This document shows, piece by piece, positions 45,324 through 52,880 of a stretch of 64,000 bases of DNA (position 1 is its first letter; each line of letters begins with the position of its first letter). Below the pieces are notes generated by a model that was not told the origin of the DNA, made no database searches, and worked only from the letters and a program-made list of their open reading frames with translations. A program made the position numbers and the translations under genes. Source of the DNA: a virus; IMG/VR virus record IMGVR_UViG_3300012204_000007, positions 1 through 64,000 of that record. One strand, written 5' to 3'.

Positions 45324-45634
45324 AGCCAGAGGATGCATTCACCAAGAAGAGCCTAAAGCGATACAAGAAGATTAGACGTATTGCAGACGACACATATGTC
45401 GCGCTCGGCTATAATATAATTGTCGGTAGAAAGCGCGTCGAAGATGGTAAGTCAGATATTGTCTACTTAGAGGTAAGGCGTGCACACGCCTTCAACGAGG
45501 GCTACACCAGCCATTGCTTTTGTTTTGAGTCCATGCCAACAAAGCGCGAAGTCACCCAAGTCATTAGGCTGTTGATACTGACGGCGATGAATGTCACCGT
45601 TACTACAGAAGGAGAGAAGCCATGTGGATTCTGA
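45320..45634 (+). CDS. Hypothetical basic protein
   Basis: 104 aa, ATGA-coupled. KSLKRYKKIRRI near the start. Not recognised. Confidence 0.6.
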   Translation: MKPEDAFTKKSLKRYKKIRRIADDTYVALGYNIIVGRKRVEDGKSDIVYLEVRRAHAFNEGYTSHCFCFESMPTKREVTQVIRLLILTAMNVTVTTEGEKPCGF

Positions 45635-45783
45635 CAGTTATCGTAACGGTATTCGGTATCGTAGTAGGTAGAGAAATAGTCAAAACAACGTTTGAAAATA
45701 GTCGCAAGACTAACTATAAAGGCATGGTTTTGTTTTCTATGTGGGTTGTTACATACGTAATATATATATGGGTGGCAATCTGA
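45622..45783 (+). CDS. Two-pass membrane protein
   Basis: 53 aa after AAGGAGAGAAG. Hydrophobic at 2-16 and 36-53. TGATG overlap. Confidence 0.58.
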   Translation: MWILTVIVTVFGIVVGREIVKTTFENSRKTNYKGMVLFSMWVVTYVIYIWVAI

Positions 45784-45947
45784 TGGTCTTTATATATATA
45801 TGTATTCTGCTGATTGTATGGTTCATCATATGGCGACCCAGTATGGTCGATGCATTCAAGAATAGAAAGACCAACGACGCCGGTATAAAGCAACTAGACA
45901 ACATCGAATACATCGAAGACATTCTTAAAGAATGGAAGGATAAATGA
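45783..45947 (+). CDS. Single-pass membrane protein
   Basis: 54 aa; N-terminal helix VFIYICILLIVWFIIW, then a charged helix. ATGA overlap with the next gene. Confidence 0.58.
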   Translation: MVFIYICILLIVWFIIWRPSMVDAFKNRKTNDAGIKQLDNIEYIEDILKEWKDK

Positions 45948-46150
45948 AACTTACATTAACAGGCAGCGAGTGGATGTTAGAGATTGACACCGATATCAAT
46001 AGACATGGAGTAGGAGTGACACCAATGTCGCTTACTCATCACTCCTTTCCCACTCATTACACAAGGGACGGATATCCAATGGGAATTGAATTCTTCCCAG
46101 CAGGTGAATGCGACATTGCAGGTTATTGGGTGGAGGTAGATAGCCGATGA
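45944..46150 (+). CDS. Hypothetical protein
   Basis: 68 aa, ATGA-coupled; beta-rich. Not recognised. Confidence 0.6.
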   Translation: MKLTLTGSEWMLEIDTDINRHGVGVTPMSLTHHSFPTHYTRDGYPMGIEFFPAGECDIAGYWVEVDSR

Positions 46151-46788
46151 ACTATACAACTGAGAATGCACAAGAATTGATTGAAGAGTGGGACTACCAC
46201 AATCGTAGGCATAACTGCTATTATGAGCAGTCTGATGATGCTGGTCCCTATGAAGAATGCCCAGCCGAACACGCGACACTGCGTGCATTCATGATGAGCA
46301 AGGGATTCCCTGTCAGTTACAAGAATGATTGGGTTCTTGGACGTGAACTAAACGAACCTAATTATAGATTGAAGAGCGAAGCAATATATGGACCAAGGCG
46401 GGTAAACTCATTGTCTACCCGCCTAAAGGAAAGTATTGAGCGTCTAGAATCCAAAGGCCACGCGGTAGAAAAGATTGAGACCCCAGAGGAACAGGAAGCC
46501 TTCGACACCGCATGGAAGACGCCTCTACGAGACAGGTACAAGCAAGTGTTGACAGACAACACGGACGCCGTGCTGAGGAATAGGGCTGAGAGGGCCAGAA
46601 ACGACGGTCAGAGCGCCGGTAGTAATGAAGTGGACCCAGGACACCATGAGTATTATAAGAGCCGTTTAGACAGCATAGAGAGTGTTCTTGTAAATGTGGT
46701 TAGAAAGTTGGACTGGATTCAAGAGCGGTTGGGCGAACTCGCGCCGGTAGTAACAGATGATGATTATAACTGGTATGACGACCTATGA
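46147..46788 (+). CDS. Hypothetical protein with C-terminal coiled coil
   Basis: 213 aa, ATGA-coupled. N-part His/Tyr/Glu-rich; residues 165-200 predict a coiled coil (SRLDSIESVLVNVVRKLDWIQ). Not recognised. Confidence 0.62.
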   Translation: MNYTTENAQELIEEWDYHNRRHNCYYEQSDDAGPYEECPAEHATLRAFMMSKGFPVSYKNDWVLGRELNEPNYRLKSEAIYGPRRVNSLSTRLKESIERLESKGHAVEKIETPEEQEAFDTAWKTPLRDRYKQVLTDNTDAVLRNRAERARNDGQSAGSNEVDPGHHEYYKSRLDSIESVLVNVVRKLDWIQERLGELAPVVTDDDYNWYDDL

Positions 46789-46931
46789 GCGCCGGTAGGA
46801 AATTTAATCAAGAAGATATTGATGAAATCATTCCCAAAATTCACGGTAACAAAGCAACTGTAGTTTGGTTTACTAATGGTCAATACTACTGCTCTTGTGG
46901 TGGCAACAATGAACTTATACTTCGTGAATAA
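46785..46931 (+). CDS. Small protein with CxC motif
   Basis: 48 aa, ATGA-coupled, last plus-strand gene before the AT-rich gap. YYCSCGGNNE near the end. Not recognised. Confidence 0.55.
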   Translation: MSAGRKFNQEDIDEIIPKIHGNKATVVWFTNGQYYCSCGGNNELILRE

Positions 46932-46938
46932 GAAAAGA

Positions 46939-46969
46939 TTATCCACAAGATAGGTTAACCTGTGGATAA
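46939..46969. promoter_or_regulatory. Inverted pair of consensus DnaA boxes
   Basis: TTATCCACA at 46939-46947 and TGTGGATAA at 46961-46969, both exact matches to the strong DnaA box; TTGTGGAAA at 46972 is a weaker third site. Confidence 0.65.
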
Positions 46970-47354
46970 AGTTGTGGAAAAAGAGTTAACACCGTAAACA
47001 AAAGTAATATGTGTAAACTGTGTAGGGGATATAGTGTATTGGAAATATACAAATGCGCCAAATTTAAGCCTATTTTATGTACAATTGGCCTAATTTTATC
47101 CAAAAAAGTGTACCAATGGCCCAATATACCCAAAAATGACCCAAAACCTCATATGCCATACAAAACCGGGCCGGTAGTCAGTCTTTGTTATACTTACTAG
47201 ATATTATTATAGGGATTGACTACCGCGCCCGTTGAATATAGCATATCACAGCGTTCAATTACCATTTTGTAAGTTGAATATGACATTTGGGAAGGTTAGG
47301 TATCACTTGATGCATTAAAATAGACCATTTGATAGGGTAAAATATATACCAATA

Positions 47355-47370
47355 CAGACCATATGGTCTG
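47355..47370. repeat. Perfect 16-bp palindrome
   Basis: CAGACCATATGGTCTG; typical size for a dimeric repressor operator. No gene starts nearby. Confidence 0.55.
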
Positions 47371-47593
47371 TCTCGTAATGTTTATTCTACGGATATCGTT
47401 GTTGAGTGAGGTTTTGAACCATGAGATAATCTGAATTTTCCAGGAGATTCTACGCCCTATCGTAATACTCTCTGATATAGATATGTCAATTATTTCATAA
47501 ATGACAATACTGTTCAGGAGATATATACTTTCGTCGTAATCTATTGTGATATTGTTATCTCAATTGTTTAAATGGGAAAATGTTATGGGAATT

Positions 47594-47617
47594 GCCCACC
47601 ACCGTAAGGTGGTGGGC
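47594..47617 (-). repeat. GCCCA-type intergenic hairpin (family member)
   Basis: GCCCACCACC-GTAA-GGTGGTGGGC flanked by A-rich sequence. About twelve relatives follow: 48496, 50320, 50898, 51603, 52109, 52598, 53480, 54236, 54710, 55082, 55587, all of the form ATGCCCAnCA...TGnTGGGCAAAA. Confidence 0.7.
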
Positions 47618-47637
47618 AAAACCAAAGGATATAAGAA

Positions 47638-47655
47638 AAGGCCCCGAAGGGCCTT
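47638..47655 (-). terminator. Intrinsic terminator
   Basis: AAGGCCC-CGAA-GGGCCTT followed on the minus strand by TTTTCTTAT; ends the 48441-47659 operon. Confidence 0.75.
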
Positions 47656-47658
47656 GAC

Positions 47659-47910
47659 TTATGCGACTCGCAGCAGCACGTCTTCACGAGCCTCAGCCAG
47701 CGTCATGTCATAATGACCCCAGCAAGCGCACTGGTTCAGGTCACTATCGTAGTAAAGATAGTGAGTTGAAAAGGCTCGACTGGGGAATGAGTACGCGGGC
47801 TGTCTGACTACCGCCCAACCACAAAGCATGTTCTCTACCTCTTCGGCGGCCTCGTCGCGGATGAAAGCAACCAATTCACCGTGCAGGCCGGTGACAGTGT
47901 GAATGTTCAT
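47659..47910 (-). CDS. Hypothetical protein
   Basis: 83 aa after AAGGAGTAATA. Contains CACWGHYD. Second gene of a two-gene operon with the SprT-like protease. Not recognised. Confidence 0.65.
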   Translation of the reverse strand: MNIHTVTGLHGELVAFIRDEAAEEVENMLCGWAVVRQPAYSFPSRAFSTHYLYYDSDLNQCACWGHYDMTLAEAREDVLLRVA

Positions 47911-47919
47911 TATTACTCC

Positions 47920-48441
47920 TTAGAAGTATCGGTTGTACTCATACTGGTACTTGGTGGGCATGTCTTCTAGACTCATGGTATCACCATTCTTGGTCCAGCG
48001 CAAGGGAGTACGACCACATGGGTGATGGAAGTATACGCGCTGAGGGAGACGGTGTGCCTTGTGAACTGCCTTATCGCAGATGCAGCACGTACCAACTACC
48101 GCGTGGTCTGGACGTACTGAGGGCGTTACACACCGCTCCGGAGTGGCACCAACCTTACGGGCAACGATGCGCCAGCGAGGACCATGATGTGCCTCTGCAC
48201 CAGCAATTGCATGCGCAATCTCATGTAACACCACATCGCGGACCTCGGCGGCCGGTAGCAGAGTTACATAGTGCTTTGATAGGCTGATATTAATGGGCTT
48301 CCAGATGGTATCGTTCCACTCCTTGATGAATTGAGTTTGACCAAGCCTGGTCTTAGAATTGTCAAACTTGAACTCAAGGTGACCGACACCATGGAGAGCC
48401 ATCAGGGCCTTTGCATGCTTCTCTACCTGTCTAAGTTCCAT
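47920..48441 (-). CDS. SprT-like metalloprotease
   Basis: 173 aa. VVLHEIAHAIAGAEAHHGPRW holds HExxH plus the third His, and a Cys-pair zinc region CCICD...HHPCG follows, as in SprT/Spartan-like proteins. Such proteases clear DNA-protein crosslinks or process proteins; the phage role is unknown. Confidence 0.78.
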   Translation of the reverse strand: MELRQVEKHAKALMALHGVGHLEFKFDNSKTRLGQTQFIKEWNDTIWKPINISLSKHYVTLLPAAEVRDVVLHEIAHAIAGAEAHHGPRWRIVARKVGATPERCVTPSVRPDHAVVGTCCICDKAVHKAHRLPQRVYFHHPCGRTPLRWTKNGDTMSLEDMPTKYQYEYNRYF

Positions 48442-48524
48442 GGTGTAACCTTACCTCATATTCTCTACCGGCGTCAAGACGCTGTGTGCTTTTGCCCACC
48501 ATGTTTCACTGTTGGGCATTTACA

Positions 48525-48648
48525 AAAGATACAACAAGGCCCGAGCATCGTCGTGGCGATGCTCGGGCCGGTATGTGAAGGTGGATTGACCGTCAAACTC
48601 CTTATGCCCTAGCCTGCCGACTGATAGGGCCACCTTCGTTATGTTGTG
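48525..48648 (-). ncRNA. Small regulatory RNA candidate
   Basis: On the minus strand a promoter (TTGACA at 48682-48677, TACACT at 48659-48654) is followed by a transcript closed by GAAGGTGG/CCACCTTC with an inner CCCTA/TAGGG hairpin, ending in the strong hairpin 48538-48568 and a T-rich run. No convincing gene fits; a GGAG lies exposed between the stems. Confidence 0.55.
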
Positions 48649-48653
48649 TAACA

Positions 48654-48694
48654 AGTGTAGCAGACGGGCGGTAGCGTGTCAACTACCGCCCGTC
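48654..48694 (-). promoter_or_regulatory. Composite terminator-promoter (minus strand)
   Basis: 12-bp perfect hairpin (48683-48694 with 48663-48674) just after the Lsr2-like gene; its loop holds TTGACA, 17 nt from TACACT. Same design as the plus-strand composites. Confidence 0.72.
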
Positions 48695-48698
48695 GTGG

Positions 48699-49049
48699 TC
48701 ACTCAGCCAGACGCTCAGCCTCAAGAGCCAGCGCGAGCAGGTCCTTGTCGAAACGACCACGCTTACCAGCCGGGTGACCGAGCAGCGCGCGGGCGTGCTC
48801 CGTGGTGACAGTGACAGGCTTGGTCGTCTTGCGACCACCCGCGAGCATCACGACATTCACGGTGATGGTCCGCTTCTCAGCCTCGGAAGCGACCACGTAG
48901 ACCTTGCTGCGGTTGGCCTTGTTGAAGGCGGCGATGATGTCCGGGTTGAGTCGGCCTCGGGTACCGGGAGCCTTGACGCCCTCGGGCTTGGCCTCGTTGA
49001 ACCACTCGCGTACGGCGCTGGCGGGAACGTTGGTCTTCTTGCTAGCCAT
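48699..49049 (-). CDS. Lsr2-type DNA-binding protein with two modules
   Basis: 116 aa from ATG 49049 after AAGGAGAAACACC. VREWFNEAK...GTRGRLNPDIIAAFNKAN matches the Lsr2 C-terminal DNA-binding domain (E/W helix, then the RGR hook that enters the AT-rich minor groove). A second, weaker unit HARALLGHPAGKRGRFDKDLLALAL repeats the pattern. The Lsr2 N-terminal dimerisation domain is absent. It may counteract host Lsr2 xenogeneic silencing or shape phage DNA. Confidence 0.72.
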   Translation of the reverse strand: MASKKTNVPASAVREWFNEAKPEGVKAPGTRGRLNPDIIAAFNKANRSKVYVVASEAEKRTITVNVVMLAGGRKTTKPVTVTTEHARALLGHPAGKRGRFDKDLLALALEAERLAE

Positions 49050-49084
49050 GGTGTTTCTCCTTAGAGTTGTTGTTGGTTGGCTTA

Positions 49085-49118
49085 TGAGTGATACTCTACG
49101 CGATTCTGGTGTTGCTGT
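49085..49118 (-). promoter_or_regulatory. Promoter of Lsr2-like gene
   Basis: Minus strand TTGACA, 17 nt (GCAACACCAGAATCGCG), TAGAGT; ribosome site present downstream. Confidence 0.75.
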
Positions 49119-49136
49119 CAAGCCTTTTGAGAAGTT

Positions 49137-49283
49137 TTAACCGCCGAACATGATGCCATAGACGATGGCACCGAGCATCGCAAGGACTGGCCACATGCCG
49201 ATTATGGCAAGGCCAAGACATAGACCGAGCGTTACCATGGCGGCTATTAATATGCGGTCGATACAATCACCGCCTTTCTTCAA
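49137..49283 (-). CDS. Small membrane protein
   Basis: 48 aa from TTG 49283 overlapping the upstream gene (an internal ATG gives 33 aa). One long or two short hydrophobic helices (ILIAAMVTLGLCLGLAIIGM...). No ribosome site, so coupling is assumed. Confidence 0.45.
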   Translation of the reverse strand: MKKGGDCIDRILIAAMVTLGLCLGLAIIGMWPVLAMLGAIVYGIMFGG

Positions 49284-49635
49284 TGCTGACAGTGATGAAA
49301 TTGTGAATCGTGGGGGTGTTACACATGTGGTTAGTGAGACTCACCCGACACGTGTTGCAACACTCACGCATGGAATACGTCTTACCGTCAGCATCCCGCG
49401 CGAGGTATTCCTTCTCAGGAAAGCGGAAATCATCAGGCGAGAGATAGGGAGAATCTCCATCCTTCTTGACCTCGGGAGCCTTGTCAGACTTGACTACCGG
49501 CGCGCCGGTAGTAGAATCAGAGAATCGCATACCCTCAGACTCAGCCTTAACAAGTGCCTCTTTTGCGGCATTGGAGAACTTGCCACGGCCAGGCTTAGCC
49601 AGACCCTTTGAAACGAGGTAATCACGCTTGTTCAC
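49267..49635 (-). CDS. Hypothetical protein with Cys site
   Basis: 122 aa. MNKRDYLVSKGLAKPGRGKFSNAAKEAL looks like a compact DNA-binding start (also GRGKFS, reminiscent of Lsr2-type RGR hooks); the C-half has CCNTC and CNTP. Not recognised. Confidence 0.6.
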   Translation of the reverse strand: MNKRDYLVSKGLAKPGRGKFSNAAKEALVKAESEGMRFSDSTTGAPVVKSDKAPEVKKDGDSPYLSPDDFRFPEKEYLARDADGKTYSMRECCNTCRVSLTNHMCNTPTIHNFITVSIEERR

Positions 49636-49838
49636 TTTGCCTCCTGAGGAATTGAGTAATCAAGCGGAACAACCACGACATTGTTTTCACAAATCATGGG
49701 ACCATCGTTGGCTAGGTCTCCGCTGTTATGCACATAGACAGCCTCTGGATAGGTTGCCAATCGGAAGACGGCAGGACAGCCTTCACAGAAGACGCGGTTG
49801 GAATACGGGACGTTGAGCACGAGGGTATGAAGGTGCAT
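49632..49838 (-). CDS. Small protein with CxxC
   Basis: 68 aa from ATG 49838 after AAAGGAACACC. FCEGCPAVF near residue 18. ATG-stop overlap with the next gene. Not recognised. Confidence 0.6.
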   Translation of the reverse strand: MHLHTLVLNVPYSNRVFCEGCPAVFRLATYPEAVYVHNSGDLANDGPMICENNVVVVPLDYSIPQEAK

Positions 49839-49905
49839 GGTGTTCCTTTCTCTTGAGATAAGCATACCCCATTGTAATGGGTATGTCCAGCCCTATGGGC
49901 TGGCA

Positions 49906-50211
49906 TCACCACCAGGGGCGAACAATAGGGTCAATGTACTCGGAGAGGTTCACGCCGTGGTCGCAGGCGACTTCCTCAGGGTCATTGCCGAGAACAAAGA
50001 AGATGAATGATGTACGACCATCGGGCAGGTCGACGTACACAATGGCCTCATCTACGTTGGTAACTAGGTCAACAGCCTCCTGCACGGAACTGACTTCCTG
50101 AGTCTCCTCTGGATTCCATGTATCGTCACCCACGCTTGTGACCTTGCAGCCCACGTTGGTGAGACCGTCAAGGATGAGAGTGATGGCTTCGCGGTCGTTG
50201 CTGGGCTTCAT
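49906..50211 (-). CDS. Acidic hypothetical protein
   Basis: 101 aa after AAGGAGTTTCA. Own promoter upstream (TTGTAA, 17 nt, TACGCT) preceded by ATTACGATAG. Alpha/beta; not recognised. Confidence 0.62.
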   Translation of the reverse strand: MKPSNDREAITLILDGLTNVGCKVTSVGDDTWNPEETQEVSSVQEAVDLVTNVDEAIVYVDLPDGRTSFIFFVLGNDPEEVACDHGVNLSEYIDPIVRPWW

Positions 50212-50358
50212 TGAAACTCCTTGGTTCGTTTGGCTGGTAAGTACAGCGTAACAGAAAATCCCAGTGATTACAAGGCTCTATCGTAATGGGATTATATGGG
50301 ACGCGGGCAAAATGAAAATGCCCAACACGATGGTGGGCAAAACGGTAGGATATAGAAA

Positions 50359-50378
50359 AGCCCCGCCGAAGCGGGGCT
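50359..50378 (-). terminator. Intrinsic terminator
   Basis: AGCCCCGC-TTCG-GCGGGGCT then TTTTC on the minus strand, directly after the 50733-50383 gene. Confidence 0.75.
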
Positions 50379-50382
50379 AATC

Positions 50383-50733
50383 TTAGTCGTTAGCGCAACG
50401 AACCGGGTCGTCGGCGTCCATGCCCTGGCGATAGAGCGGAGCGCCGTCCGGGTCGGTGGCCTGAGTCCAGCCATCGGACTCATCGGCATTCCAGTCGTAG
50501 TCCCAAACCTTTCCGCACGACATGCACTCGCCGTGCAGGTCATCAATCCAGTCGAGGTCGCCACCAGTGCACCAGCGCTGGTCGCGCTCACACGGAGCCT
50601 CGCCGTCGTTGTCGTAGAAGTGGTCGGCTTCATAGTCCGCTTGCGCGTCCATGTCCAGTTGCTGCTCGAATCGCCACGCGGCGCCATCCATGATGGGCTC
50701 GCCGTCTTCGTTGGTCCATCCATAATTGCTCAT
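50383..50733 (-). CDS. Acidic zinc-binding protein, leaderless
   Basis: 116 aa, strongly acidic, with CERDQRWC and CMSCGKVW. Promoter TTGACA, 17 nt, TAGGAT, six bases, ATG. Function unknown; acidic DNA mimicry is conceivable. Confidence 0.62.
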   Translation of the reverse strand: MSNYGWTNEDGEPIMDGAAWRFEQQLDMDAQADYEADHFYDNDGEAPCERDQRWCTGGDLDWIDDLHGECMSCGKVWDYDWNADESDGWTQATDPDGAPLYRQGMDADDPVRCAND

Positions 50734-50742
50734 GGTGCAATC

Positions 50743-50847
50743 CTACTCGTCATCGTTGGGGTTGTCAAGGACCGGCACGCCATCTTCAAGATGATAACGC
50801 GGGTCATGCGTGAGGCATGAATGGGTTTCGTCTGGTGTGTCATACAT
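50743..50847 (-). CDS. Acidic microprotein, leaderless
   Basis: 34 aa (MYDTPDETHSCLTHD...). TTGACT, 17 nt, TGTAAT, six bases, ATG on the minus strand. Its 3' end contains the promoter of the next gene. Confidence 0.5.
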   Translation of the reverse strand: MYDTPDETHSCLTHDPRYHLEDGVPVLDNPNDDE

Positions 50848-50948
50848 ATATTAATTACACTACCGTCGTATTTAAAAGTCAAGTCTTTAATGGAAATGCC
50901 CACCATCCTCCGGATGGTGGGCAAAACCGCCGGTAGGCGGTTTTGCTA

Positions 50949-51008
50949 TTAACTGAATGCCCCTATTACAATAATGACAATGACAACAATAACAATTGCC
51001 ACCATCAT
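50949..51008 (-). CDS. Hydrophobic micropeptide
   Basis: 19 aa, MMVAIVIVVIVIIVIGAFS, TAATG-coupled to the upstream gene. Pure membrane helix; small phage peptides of this kind can be toxins or lysis modulators, but expression is unproven. Confidence 0.4.
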   Translation of the reverse strand: MMVAIVIVVIVIIVIGAFS

Positions 51009-51553
51009 TACTTAATTCCCTTCTCACGTCGCCAGGTAATCCAGGTAATAGCCTGAATCTGGTTTACCGAGATACCGGCTTCGTTGGCAGCCACAGAATA
51101 CGCGGCAGCCATATCCCGATAGATGCGCTTACCAATCTTGCGTGTCTTATCGGTAAACACCTGGTTCATGGCGATATCGAATGCGTGACGGTCGATGGTG
51201 GCAATGTTTGCCTTACCATTGGTGGCAATTGCTGTTGCGAAGTTGCGTGTCTTATCCCCACGCATAACATCTAGCGGATGCTCACCGTCGAGAATGCGCT
51301 GCGCATATGCAGTATGAATACTGATATGTCCTGAGACAATGCCGGTATCGAATGCGTTACGCGCAAGTCTGACATTGAGATTCCATGTTTTGAGCGGAGA
51401 TAGCGCGGCAATAACACCGGCACCGCGCCACACATTATTAGGGGATAATTCGAGCGCGAGGTTATGAGCCTCGTTATACCAGACCATTCCGGCGGCATTG
51501 TCGTCAGCGGTGGCGCGCGCAAAGCACGCGGCGATATTCTCTGAATACGTCAT
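51008..51553 (-). CDS. Conserved actinophage protein (DUF7178-like)
   Basis: 181 aa from ATG 51553, leaderless (TTGCGC, 17 nt, TACAAT, six bases). WRGAGVIAALSPLKTWNLNVRLARNAF and IATIDRHAFDIAMNQ resemble a family frequent in actinophages, with a helix-hairpin look reminiscent of DNA-glycosylase-type folds. Function not established. Confidence 0.6.
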   Translation of the reverse strand: MTYSENIAACFARATADDNAAGMVWYNEAHNLALELSPNNVWRGAGVIAALSPLKTWNLNVRLARNAFDTGIVSGHISIHTAYAQRILDGEHPLDVMRGDKTRNFATAIATNGKANIATIDRHAFDIAMNQVFTDKTRKIGKRIYRDMAAAYSVAANEAGISVNQIQAITWITWRREKGIK

Positions 51554-51716
51554 GGCACCATTGTACGCGCTAGGAGCAGACGGCGCAAGCCCCAGCGGAA
51601 ATGCCCAATAGGTAGTGATGGTGGGCAAAACCAAAATAGTATTGCGCTGGCGGCCGGTATGCCGTATTGTTGTCTTTGTCAGGGGGAACAGCCCCCAATC
51701 AGACTTAGGAGCAATC

Positions 51717-51914
51717 ATGGCTCGACGCAGGACTCGCACTGTCAGCATTCCGACCACGTTCGTTGGCACGTTCTATGACGTGCAGGCGGGTGTCTACGTT
51801 GCCACTCGCAGGGATGGCAGCCTCACCGTGGGCGCTATCAACAAGCGCGGCGTCAATGTGCAGGCTGCGGACTTGGTCATCGGTTCTGACCCGGCTGTCT
51901 ACACGGAGCACTGA
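51717..51914 (+). CDS. Small basic protein
   Basis: 65 aa after TAGGAGCAATC; promoter TTGCGC, 17 nt, TATTGT around 51637-51665. ARRRTRTVSIP start, beta-rich rest. First gene of a plus-strand pair lying inside the minus block. Confidence 0.62.
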   Translation: MARRRTRTVSIPTTFVGTFYDVQAGVYVATRRDGSLTVGAINKRGVNVQAADLVIGSDPAVYTEH

Positions 51915-51915
51915 C

Positions 51916-52062
51916 ATGGATGAGGTCGATGAGGTCATCCAGTCGTGGGCCATGGTAGCGGAAGTTATCTATGAGCGCAGGACGGCAGGTGACCACACTT
52001 GGTCAGGCTTCCTCAGTGAGTTTTTGACTGAGGTCGACAAGGCGCGCGAGAGCGTATCGTAA
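51916..52062 (+). CDS. Small acidic helical protein
   Basis: 48 aa (MDEVDEVIQSWAMVAEVIYE...), one base after the previous stop. Followed at once by a terminator. Not recognised. Confidence 0.55.
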   Translation: MDEVDEVIQSWAMVAEVIYERRTAGDHTWSGFLSEFLTEVDKARESVS

Positions 52063-52063
52063 C

Positions 52064-52093
52064 CAAAACCCCACTGTAAAAGGTGGGGTTTTG
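52064..52093 (+). terminator. Intrinsic terminator
   Basis: AACCCCAC TGTAAAAG GTGGGGTT then TTGG, ending the plus-strand pair. Confidence 0.75.
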
Positions 52094-52151
52094 GTATGTC
52101 TTTCGTAAATGCCCAGCACAAGATGTTGGGCAAAAGCGTTAGATATAAGAA

Positions 52152-52169
52152 AAGGGCCCGAAGGCCCTT
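52152..52169 (-). terminator. Intrinsic terminator
   Basis: AAGGGCC-TTCG-GGCCCTT then TTCTTAT on the minus strand, after the 52373-52173 gene. Confidence 0.72.
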
Positions 52170-52172
52170 GAC

Positions 52173-52373
52173 TTAGTCTTTATGGAGTCTGACTGTCACT
52201 GTCTGATGGAATGGAGGCTTATAGCGGTCGACGCTCCACCCAAAGAGAGAGTGCGGGTCCTCATTGACAGCGGCCATGGCGAAACCGACAATCATGTCCT
52301 CTGAAACGGCACCGATGTTTTCCACCATGACCTCGGTCACGGTCTTTCCACGGTCAATTGAACGAATGTTCAT
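52173..52373 (-). CDS. Hypothetical protein
   Basis: 66 aa from ATG 52373 (GGAGTT upstream), overlapping the preceding gene's stop region. Not recognised. Confidence 0.6.
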   Translation of the reverse strand: MNIRSIDRGKTVTEVMVENIGAVSEDMIVGFAMAAVNEDPHSLFGWSVDRYKPPFHQTVTVRLHKD

Positions 52374-52374
52374 A

Positions 52375-52548
52375 TCAGAACTCCACTCGAATCTCAATGG
52401 TGCGATACCAAACGGTATCGTCCTTGGAAGCCATGATGCTGGCAACGGCGGCGATGCCCTCAGCCACGTTGTCACCTTGATAGAAAGGCATGTCCACTGG
52501 TTCCTGTGGGTTGGCGCTGGTGCTCTGGACCTTCTGAATAACTCTCAT
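52375..52548 (-). CDS. Hypothetical protein, leaderless
   Basis: 57 aa (MRVIQKVQSTSANPQEP...). TTGACA, 17 nt, TAGTCT, six bases, ATG. First gene of a two-gene unit. Confidence 0.58.
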   Translation of the reverse strand: MRVIQKVQSTSANPQEPVDMPFYQGDNVAEGIAAVASIMASKDDTVWYRTIEIRVEF

Positions 52549-52646
52549 GTCTAAAGACTACGCTCTCTAGGTGGCTGTGTCAAGTGGATATGGAAATGCC
52601 CAACACTTCGTCTGGTGGGCAAAACCGGGCCGGTAGGCCCGGTCTG

Positions 52647-52880
52647 CTAGTAGTCCACGTCCTCGAATTCGTATTCCTCATCAAACGAGGTAACGATTGT
52701 GATTGGGTCGAATGGTCCGACAGAGATGAAAGTGTGAACCGCATCTTCATCAACAATGTCGAGTTCGATAAAGTCTCCATCGTCATTGATGGAATAGATA
52801 TATCCAAGCAAGCATCCGTCATTATCGAGAAGGAAGTCATTGTTCTCGATAACGTACGCGAACACTACGTCAGTTTTCAT
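52647..52880 (-). CDS. Acidic hypothetical protein
   Basis: 77 aa, acidic (EEYEFEDVDY end), beta-rich. Overlaps the upstream gene by 11 nt. Not recognised. Confidence 0.62.
   Translation of the reverse strand: MKTDVVFAYVIENNDFLLDNDGCLLGYIYSINDDGDFIELDIVDEDAVHTFISVGPFDPITIVTSFDEEYEFEDVDY

Larger units (their letters stand above)
46932..47630. other. AT-rich non-coding gap, candidate replication origin
   Basis: About 700 bp without a credible gene between converging transcription units. It opens with two perfect DnaA boxes in inverted orientation (46939-46947 and 46961-46969) around GGTTAACC, and a third near-match at 46972. Further on are a GGTAGTCA/TGACTACC repeat, a 16-bp palindrome at 47355 and long A/T runs. 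It could be an origin using host DnaA or a DnaA sink. Confidence 0.5.

Noticed and set aside
48331-48612. 93-codon plus-strand frame
   Set aside because: It is antisense to the protease start and to the small RNA, with no promoter or ribosome site.
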